From: Macrococcoides caseolyticum
GTDB lineage: Bacteria; Bacillota; Bacilli; Staphylococcales; Staphylococcaceae
Reading direction: 5' to 3'
NCBI RefSeq assembly: GCF_002902665.1
Contig: NZ_PPRM01000022.1
Span: 1-32,366, forward strand
DNA length: 32,366 bases
The first letter of the stretch is position 1. Every line of letters starts with the position of its first letter. This document shows, piece by piece, positions 26,385 to 32,366 of this stretch. Position numbers and translations under genes: made by a program. The notes beneath the pieces were generated by a model, which worked only from the letters and a program-made list of their open reading frames with translations, was not told where the DNA came from and searched no databases.

Positions 26385-26580
26385 GAGGCTGGGACAAATG
26401 TGTTCTGCCACAAGCAAAAACTGGGCAAAACTAATAAATTGCTCTTTGATTTATAGTTTTTGTCCGGTTTTTGTCGTAGTGGCAACTTTTGTTCCGCCGT
26501 TTAATACAGGAGAGGTTAGGACAAAAGCGTTCTGCCTTTTAATATAGACAGGAGAGGCCGGGACAAATGTCCCGGCCTCT
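26385..26580. repeat. Cluster of GAGAGG-type intergenic repeats with a long hairpin
   Basis: Three copies of the unit GAGAGGyyrGGACAAA occur on the plus strand (from about 26384, 26510 and 26552). The first two continue into GTTCTGCC, and copies two and three share the lead-in TTTAATA(...)CAGGAGAGG. Between copies one and two lies a long imperfect inverted repeat (core 26407-26483, GCCAC...GTGGC, reaching GGGACAAA and TTTTGTTCC at 26391-26495). The third copy forms the final terminator. Related GGCTGGGACA repeats are frequent between genes of staphylococci, as I recall. No coding capacity is evident. Confidence 0.75.
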
Positions 26581-26588
26581 ATTTATTT
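26553..26588 (+). terminator. Terminator between the repeat cluster and purD
   Basis: A perfect 12-bp GC-rich stem (AGAGGCCGGGAC at 26553-26564, complement at 26569-26580) has an AAAT loop and is followed by ATTTATTT on the plus strand. Its position just after the purD stop suggests it also ends the purine operon, though the minus-strand side has no T run. Confidence 0.8.
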
Positions 26589-27818
26589 CAGACCTTTATT
26601 TCCGATATCTGTTCTGTAGAATAGACCCTCACTCTTAATTTTCTTGATATTTTCATATGCTGCCTGCTGTGCCTGCTGAAGGTTATCACCTTCACCCAAT
26701 GCCAGCATCACACGTCCTCCGTTCGTTACCCACGTACCATCAACGCGCTTTAATGCACTCACAATATAGTTATCCTGATAATCATAGCCTTCTACGACTG
26801 CACCTTTAGCGTAACTGCCCGGGTAACCATTCGATGCCAGTACGACACCACATATTGATTTGTTATGCCATACTAAGTCTAATTCTGTTTTATGATATGC
26901 TGCTTCAATCAGCGCTACGAGATCCGTTTCCAGACGTCTTAATAGCACTTGTGCTTCCGGATCACCGAAACGCGCGTTAAATTCAATGACTTTCGGTCCC
27001 TCAGCTGTAAGAATCGCACCGACATACAGGACACCGAAATAGTTCAGCCCTTCTTCGTGCATTGCACGCACTGTCGGATAGACGATTGTATCATATGTCG
27101 TCTTAAGGACATCATCAGAGATATGATTTACTGGACAGTACGCTCCCATACCGCCAGTGTTCGGGCCTTCATCATGATCAAAAGCACGTTTATGGTCTTG
27201 TGCGATCGTATCAAACGGGATACAGAAATCATCATTCACCAGCACCATGAGTGAATATTCTTCCCCTTCAAGATATTCTTCAAAGACGACTTTCGCACCT
27301 GCTTCAGCATAGAAATCATTGATAGCATCAACCGCCGTATCCCGATCCATCGCAACAACGACACCTTTACCGGCAGCAAGACCGTCGTATTTGATGACAA
27401 TCGGAGTCCCTTTTTCATCTAGATATTCAAGTGCATCTGCTTTGTTATCAATCGTCTCATAGCTTGCAGTTGGGATGTCATATCTTTTCATCAATGCTTT
27501 TGCAAAGTCTTTCGAACCTTCCATCTGGGCAGCCTTCTTGTTCGGACCAAACACTTTAATGCCTGCTTCATCTAATCGATCGCTTAAGCCATCGATCAAT
27601 GGCTGTTCAGGGCCGACAACGACAAGTTCGATGGTGTTATCTTGCGCAAACTGTACGATAGCATCATGATCATCTTCAGCGATATCTACTATCGTTGCTT
27701 CGCGGGCCATCGCATCATTCCCTTTAATAACGAACACTTCCGTGACACGTGGTGACTGTGCGAGCTTTCTCGCCAGTGCATGCTCACGCCCCCCACTACC
27801 GATTACTAATATATTCAT
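26583..27818 (-). CDS. purD: Phosphoribosylamine-glycine ligase (GARS)
   Basis: Second step of purine synthesis: joins glycine to phosphoribosylamine using ATP (411 residues). The N-terminal domain opens with [18 protein letters not shown]. The ATP-grasp part includes [29 protein letters not shown] and [13 protein letters not shown], and the C-terminal part [19 protein letters not shown], which carries metal-binding Glu and Asn. AGGAGG is placed in the 9-bp gap after purH. It is the last gene of the pur operon in this window and is followed by a terminator hairpin. Confidence 0.96.
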   Translation of the reverse strand: MNILVIGSGGREHALARKLAQSPRVTEVFVIKGNDAMAREATIVDIAEDDHDAIVQFAQDNTIELVVVGPEQPLIDGLSDRLDEAGIKVFGPNKKAAQMEGSKDFAKALMKRYDIPTASYETIDNKADALEYLDEKGTPIVIKYDGLAAGKGVVVAMDRDTAVDAINDFYAEAGAKVVFEEYLEGEEYSLMVLVNDDFCIPFDTIAQDHKRAFDHDEGPNTGGMGAYCPVNHISDDVLKTTYDTIVYPTVRAMHEEGLNYFGVLYVGAILTAEGPKVIEFNARFGDPEAQVLLRRLETDLVALIEAAYHKTELDLVWHNKSICGVVLASNGYPGSYAKGAVVEGYDYQDNYIVSALKRVDGTWVTNGGRVMLALGEGDNLQQAQQAAYENIKKIKSEGLFYRTDIGNKGLK

Positions 27819-27827
27819 AGCTGCCTC

Positions 27828-29306
27828 CTAATGTTTAAAGTGTCTGACATCCGTCATTACCATTGCCATGCCGTATTCATTCGCTTTATCGATCGAATCC
27901 TGATCCTTGATAGAGCCCCCTGGCTGAACGATACATTTAATACCTGCAGCATATGCCGTTTCGACCGTATCTGACATTGGGAAGAAGCCATCACTTGCAA
28001 GGACAACATTGTCGTTCATTTCAATGGCACGTTCGATGGCAATCTTCGCTGCACCGACACGGTTCATCTGACCTGCACCAATTCCTACTGTCTGCTTATC
28101 GTTTGCAAGGACGATGGCATTACTTTTCACGCTTTTCACGACTTTCCATCCGAGCTCAATTGCTTTCCATTGTGCTTCTGTCGGTTCTGTCTCTGTTACG
28201 ACACGCATATCATTACGCGTTACGTTCAGCAGATCTTTATCCTGAACGAGATAACCACCACTGACAGATACAAACTCTTCTTCATCTTTGTCCGTATCCA
28301 TATCGATTTCAAGGAGACGAATATTCTTCTTCGCCGTTAAGATCTCAAGTGCCTCGTCGCTGAACTTCGGTGCGATGATCACTTCCAGGAAGATGGCATG
28401 CATCTTTTCAGCAGTTGCTTTATCCACTTCACGGTTTAATGCGACGATACCTCCGAAGATACTCTGGCTATCTGCATCATAGGCATTCTGGAAGGCTTCG
28501 CTGATGACTTCACCCGTTCCGACACCACAAGGGTTCATGTGTTTCACTGCAACTGCAGCAGGCATATCGAACTGCTTCACTAAGAACAGCGTTGCATCTG
28601 CATCTTTAATATTGTTAAAGCTCAGCGGTTTGCCGTGCAGAACGCGTGCACCAGCTAACGTGTTCGGTTTTGCGTCTGTCTTGATGAAACGCGCCTTCTG
28701 ATGCGGGTTTTCTCCGTAACGCAGCGTTGATGTATTATCGCTGAAGAAATTGACGATTGCAGCGTCATATTTGTTCGTATGCGTGAACACTTTGATCATC
28801 AGCTGTTTACGGAATGTCTCGTCTAACGTATCGGCTTTTAATTTTTCGATGACTTCATCGTAATCTGCCGGGTCTACAACAGTGATGACATGCCTGAAGT
28901 TCTTTGCTGATGAACGTAGCATTGTCGGCCCACCGATATCAATATTCTCGATGGCATCCATTTCAGTAACATCGGGGTTGGCAACGGTCGCTTCAAATGG
29001 ATAGAGATTCACGACCACTAGATCTAACGGCTGAATACCGTGAGTCTCCATTGCCTTTATGTGCTCAGGATTGTTGCGGTCCGCTAATATCCCACCGTGA
29101 ATGTTCGGGTGTAACGTCTTCACACGTCCGTCCATGATTTCAGGAAAGTTTGTGAGTTCACTGACTGACTTTACCGCAATATTATTGTCTTCTAATGCCT
29201 TTTTCGTACCACCTGTCGAATAAAGTTCAAAGTCAAGTTCTGTTAAACTTTTGGCAAATGGGATAATACCTGTTTTATCTGATACACTTAATAATGCTTT
29301 TCTCAT
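27828..29306 (-). CDS. purH: Bifunctional AICAR transformylase/IMP cyclohydrolase
   Basis: Catalyses the last two steps to IMP (492 residues). The N-terminal domain (about 1-190, [37 protein letters not shown]) is the IMP cyclohydrolase. The C-terminal domain carries the AICAR formyltransferase, with [11 protein letters not shown], the QMNRVGAA block and FFPMSDTVE. Both halves are complete. AAGGAG precedes the ATG, and the gene follows purN by 11 bp within the operon. Confidence 0.96.
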   Translation of the reverse strand: MRKALLSVSDKTGIIPFAKSLTELDFELYSTGGTKKALEDNNIAVKSVSELTNFPEIMDGRVKTLHPNIHGGILADRNNPEHIKAMETHGIQPLDLVVVNLYPFEATVANPDVTEMDAIENIDIGGPTMLRSSAKNFRHVITVVDPADYDEVIEKLKADTLDETFRKQLMIKVFTHTNKYDAAIVNFFSDNTSTLRYGENPHQKARFIKTDAKPNTLAGARVLHGKPLSFNNIKDADATLFLVKQFDMPAAVAVKHMNPCGVGTGEVISEAFQNAYDADSQSIFGGIVALNREVDKATAEKMHAIFLEVIIAPKFSDEALEILTAKKNIRLLEIDMDTDKDEEEFVSVSGGYLVQDKDLLNVTRNDMRVVTETEPTEAQWKAIELGWKVVKSVKSNAIVLANDKQTVGIGAGQMNRVGAAKIAIERAIEMNDNVVLASDGFFPMSDTVETAYAAGIKCIVQPGGSIKDQDSIDKANEYGMAMVMTDVRHFKH

Positions 29307-29317
29307 AATTAGACTCC

Positions 29318-29884
29318 TTATCGAATAATTTTCTTGATGACGCGCGGGTAGAGTTCGTATTCTAGATTCTGAATTCGGAGCTGCAATGTCTCCTCTGTAT
29401 CTTCTTCGTAGATCGGACAGCTCATCTGGTCGATGATCTTACCTGTATCCATGCCGCTATCAACGTAATGGACAGTAGCACCACTGACGCGGCAGCCATA
29501 ATCCAGCGCCTGTCCAACAGCATTAACACCAGGAAAGCTTGGTAATATCGACGGATGGATGTTGATCATCTTTCCTTCATACGCATCGAGCAGCGTCCTG
29601 TCAACAAGCTTCATATAGCCGGCAAGAATGACCCACTCGACATCATCACGTTTGAGTTGTTTCAGTATCGCTGTTTCATATGCTGTTTTATCTTTAAACG
29701 TTTTTAGCTCAAATAGATGTACAGGCGTATCAAAACGACGTGCGCGCTCAATTGCGAACGCGCTACGTTTATCTGTATAGAGTCCTGTCACTTCAATATG
29801 ATCCAGGAATCCTGCCTGAATATGCTCCATAATCTTCTCGTAATTCGACCCATTACCTGAAGCAAATATCGCGACCTTAATCAT
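29318..29884 (-). CDS. purN: Phosphoribosylglycinamide formyltransferase
   Basis: Third step of purine synthesis, transferring a formyl group from 10-formyl-tetrahydrofolate to GAR (188 residues). The N-terminus [17 protein letters not shown] binds the substrate phosphate. The catalytic His is in [13 protein letters not shown], and the conserved Asp is in [11 protein letters not shown]. The start overlaps the purM stop by four bases, with AAAGGTG as ribosome site inside purM. Confidence 0.95.
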   Translation of the reverse strand: MIKVAIFASGNGSNYEKIMEHIQAGFLDHIEVTGLYTDKRSAFAIERARRFDTPVHLFELKTFKDKTAYETAILKQLKRDDVEWVILAGYMKLVDRTLLDAYEGKMINIHPSILPSFPGVNAVGQALDYGCRVSGATVHYVDSGMDTGKIIDQMSCPIYEEDTEETLQLRIQNLEYELYPRVIKKIIR

Positions 29885-30906
29885 ATTACACCTTTAATGT
29901 CGATTGCTTTATCGCCGCATACGACATGACCGATTTCAAATACTTCTTCGTTCACTGCTGAGCGTACCTTCTCTACCGCTTCTCTCGGTACGATAAAGAT
30001 AAATCCGATACCCATATTGAAGATATTGTACATCTCCATCTTGTCGATGCTGCCTTTTTCCTGTAATAAGTCAAAGATCTTCTGACGCGGAATGTTTGTA
30101 ACATCAATCTCCGGATATAATCCGTCAGTCACAAAGACACGCGGAACATTCTCAATAAAGCCGCCCCCGGTCACGTGACACATACCGTGTACGTCCGCTG
30201 CATCCAATATCGCTTTTGCGCTCTTAACGTATAGACGTGTTGGTTCTAACACGACGTCCAGCAGCGTCTTACCGTTATCAAATTCAGCATCTAGATCGAG
30301 ATTATTATCTTTAATGATCTTACGTACCAAGCTGTAACCGTTTGAGTGAATACCGCTTGAAGCAAGTCCTAATATCACGTCACCTTCAGCAATACGTTCA
30401 CCAGTAATATATGCATCCTTCTCGACAGCCCCGACAGCAAAGCCAGCGATATCATAATCACCTGTATGATACATATCGCCCATTTCAGCTGTTTCGCCAC
30501 CGATCAGTGCACATTCACTTTCAGCACAGCCATCAGCAACACCTTTAACGATCTGTTCGACGATTACAGGGTCCACTTTATTTAATGCGAGATAATCAAG
30601 GAAGTATAACGGCATCGCACCTGTCGTTAAAATATCGTTCACGCACATTGCCACTGCATCGATTCCGATTGTGTCATGTCGATCACTATCGATTGCAAGA
30701 CGTAATTTCGTACCTACTCCATCAGTACCTGAAACGAGAACAGGTGCTTTCATATTCAGCTGTGATAGGTCGAATGCCGCACCGAAACTGCCAAGCCCTC
30801 CAAGCACTTCTTTACGCATCGTCTTGTTCACATGCTTTTTCATGCGCTCAACCGCTTCATACCCAGCATGGATATCAACGCCTGATTGTTTATAACTTTC
30901 AGCCAT
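29881..30906 (-). CDS. purM: Phosphoribosylformylglycinamidine cyclo-ligase (AIR synthase)
   Basis: Fifth step of purine synthesis, ATP-dependent ring closure to aminoimidazole ribonucleotide (341 residues). Family blocks are [19 protein letters not shown] at the start, the glycine-rich [39 protein letters not shown] and [18 protein letters not shown]. It starts two bases after the purF stop with GGGAG as ribosome site inside purF. It overlaps purN downstream. The protein is complete. Confidence 0.96.
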   Translation of the reverse strand: MAESYKQSGVDIHAGYEAVERMKKHVNKTMRKEVLGGLGSFGAAFDLSQLNMKAPVLVSGTDGVGTKLRLAIDSDRHDTIGIDAVAMCVNDILTTGAMPLYFLDYLALNKVDPVIVEQIVKGVADGCAESECALIGGETAEMGDMYHTGDYDIAGFAVGAVEKDAYITGERIAEGDVILGLASSGIHSNGYSLVRKIIKDNNLDLDAEFDNGKTLLDVVLEPTRLYVKSAKAILDAADVHGMCHVTGGGFIENVPRVFVTDGLYPEIDVTNIPRQKIFDLLQEKGSIDKMEMYNIFNMGIGFIFIVPREAVEKVRSAVNEEVFEIGHVVCGDKAIDIKGVI

Positions 30907-30908
30907 AA

Positions 30909-32327
30909 TTATACTCCCTTCTTCTTCTTGTCTTTTTCTTCTGGTAATACATGATCCACGATTTCAATCGGATAGTTCCCAGTAAAGCAGGCATTACATT
31001 CGCCTTTAGAATCAAATGAACGGAACACTTCATGCATACCATCCACCGATAGATACGTAAGTGAATCTACTTCCAGCTCTGCTTCGATTTCTGCAACACT
31101 CTTGTTCGCTGCGATAAGTTCTGCGTGCGTTGATACGTCGATACCGTAATAACACGGATGAATGAGCGGTGGACTTGAGATGGCCATATGCACTTCTTTC
31201 GCACCTGCCTGCTTCAATGTCTTCACAATAAACTTGCTCGTCGTACCACGTACGATAGAGTCATCGATCACGACGACGCGCTTGCCTTCAATGACATCGC
31301 GAATCGGTGCATGCTTCATGCGTACGGCACGTTCGCGCATCTTCTGGTCCGGCGAGATAAAGGTTCTGCCGACGTAGCGATTCTTGAGCAGACCTTGTTC
31401 GTTCGGAATACCACTTGCAAGAGAAAAGCCTTTCGCCGCCTGTAATGAAGAATCCGGTACACCGATTACAACGTCCGCTTCGATATTCATCTCCTCATAG
31501 AGTTTACGCCCTAAAGCTTTACGTATCTCATATAATGAATGCTTACGAAATTCTGAATCCGGACGTGCGAAGTAGACATACTCCATAGAACACATGCTGG
31601 ACTGTGTATTCGTCGTATAGACGTCTTCTGCCAGACCATCATGAGATAGGGTCAGCACTTCGCCTGGTTCGATATCACGAATATATTCTGCACCGACCGC
31701 TGTAAACGCACACGTCTCACTTGCCACACAGTATGCCCCGTCAACCTTACCGAGCATCAGCGGACGCACACCGTGAGAATCACGGGCTACGAACAGCTTT
31801 TCAGGATGTAATACGAGAAATGAGAATGCACCTTTAATCTGGTTCAATGATGCTTTCAAGTTATTCAGCTTATTATCTGATTTCGCCTTTAAGAGCAGAT
31901 GTCCTAACACTTCAGAATCACTGGACGTCTGGAAGATTGCACCTTCAGATTCCAGTGCAAGCTTAATCTGTTCAGCGTTCGTCAAGTTCCCATTATGTGC
32001 AAGACCGATATCACCTTTAGAATGCTTGAAGATAAACGGCTGGACATTGGACAGTTCAGATGCACCCGTCGTTGCATAACGGACATGTCCGATGGCATGA
32101 TGAAAGCTGCTTAATGATTCGAGTTTCATCTCACTGATTGCTTCAGGTAACAATCCCATGCCGCGCGCACCATAGATATTCTTCTCATCAGAACATACGA
32201 TACCGGCACCTTCCTGACCACGGTGCTGCAATGAGTGCAGCGCCATATAAGTGAGTTCCGTAGCATTTGGGTGACCCCAGATCCCGAACACGCCACACTC
32301 TTCGTTTAGACCTCTGATGTCATACAT
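30909..32327 (-). CDS. purF: Amidophosphoribosyltransferase, Fe-S type
   Basis: First committed step of purine synthesis, making phosphoribosylamine from PRPP and glutamine (472 residues). I use the ATG at 32327 (AAAGGGG upstream). The longer frame would need a TTG start at 32348. The protein begins [15 protein letters not shown]. Cys11 should become the N-terminal nucleophile after removal of a ten-residue propeptide. The PRPP motif is [13 protein letters not shown] (351-363). Cys246, 392, 444 and 447 fit the four [4Fe-4S] ligands of the Bacillus enzyme; the first two become 236 and 382 after processing, as in B. subtilis. The end is a basic tail (DKKKKGV). It overlaps purL by 22 bases. Confidence 0.95.
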   Translation of the reverse strand: MYDIRGLNEECGVFGIWGHPNATELTYMALHSLQHRGQEGAGIVCSDEKNIYGARGMGLLPEAISEMKLESLSSFHHAIGHVRYATTGASELSNVQPFIFKHSKGDIGLAHNGNLTNAEQIKLALESEGAIFQTSSDSEVLGHLLLKAKSDNKLNNLKASLNQIKGAFSFLVLHPEKLFVARDSHGVRPLMLGKVDGAYCVASETCAFTAVGAEYIRDIEPGEVLTLSHDGLAEDVYTTNTQSSMCSMEYVYFARPDSEFRKHSLYEIRKALGRKLYEEMNIEADVVIGVPDSSLQAAKGFSLASGIPNEQGLLKNRYVGRTFISPDQKMRERAVRMKHAPIRDVIEGKRVVVIDDSIVRGTTSKFIVKTLKQAGAKEVHMAISSPPLIHPCYYGIDVSTHAELIAANKSVAEIEAELEVDSLTYLSVDGMHEVFRSFDSKGECNACFTGNYPIEIVDHVLPEEKDKKKKGV

Positions 32328-32366
32328 GCGTGAATTGCCCCTTTCCAAGCCTCCGTCATACGATTC
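32306..32366 (-). CDS. purL: 3' end of purL (phosphoribosylformylglycinamidine synthase II), partial
   Basis: In the frame next to purF, the last 61 bases of the window read [19 protein letters not shown] and then a TAA stop at 32306-32308. The AWKGAI segment is the usual C-terminus of PurL, and purL is the expected gene upstream of purF. The remainder lies outside the window. The coding end overlaps the start of purF by 22 bases. Confidence 0.75.
   Translation of the reverse strand, partial: NRMTEAWKGAIHACMTSEV

Noticed and set aside
26284-26547. An 87-residue plus-strand frame across the repeat cluster
   Set aside because: It has no ribosome site, runs through the 42-residue gene in another frame, and is composed of repeat sequence.

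Overview
The window looks like core chromosome of a low-GC Gram-positive coccus of the family Staphylococcaceae. The gene order purL-F-M-N-H-D, ptsH-ptsI, a glutaredoxin-like gene, cydAB-ktr, rnjA-rpoY, HAD, def, ykyA, pdhABCD, yktA, regulator-potABCD matches, as I remember it, one continuous stretch of the Staphylococcus aureus chromosome. Base composition seems less AT-rich than S. aureus and several proteins differ from it, so Macrococcus or a near relative is my best guess. This is inference, not a database result. I see no prophage, insertion sequence, CRISPR array, tRNA or rRNA.

Layout by region. 1-900: a membrane protein with an acidic tail (minus). 986-5304: a polyamine ABC transporter, potABCD, behind an HTH-cupin regulator, all minus. 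5400-10636: yktA and the pyruvate dehydrogenase operon pdhABCD, minus. 10813-13195: lipoprotein ykyA (minus), peptide deformylase def (plus), and a HAD phosphatase plus a small conserved gene (minus). 13404-15301: rpoY-rnjA, plus. 15394-16356: a NERD nuclease-like gene (minus), the most accessory-looking gene here. 16449-19498: cytochrome bd oxidase cydAB with a K+ channel regulator, minus, behind a strong candidate Rex operator. 19638-20682: a glutaredoxin-like gene overlapping a metallophosphoesterase, plus. 20771-22746: ptsH-ptsI, minus. 22903-26113: an EcsC-like protein, an RlmI-family methyltransferase and a ten-helix membrane protein of unknown role, minus. 26253-26381: a 42-residue acidic peptide gene (plus) followed by a cluster of repeats. 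26583-32366: purD, purH, purN, purM, purF and the 3' end of purL, minus.

Working together, the genes link central energy metabolism (PTS sugar entry, pyruvate to acetyl-CoA, NADH-sensitive respiration through cytochrome bd) with purine synthesis, polyamine uptake and RNA turnover. All large genes are intact. I did not find a clear new multi-gene system. The points most worth checking are the NERD/zinc-ribbon/HTH protein whose C-terminus is encoded inside one of two twin hairpins, the repeat cluster after the 42-residue gene, a cysteine-free RlmI-family methyltransferase, a PurF that keeps all four iron-sulfur ligands, and several overlapping regulatory hairpins and promoters.
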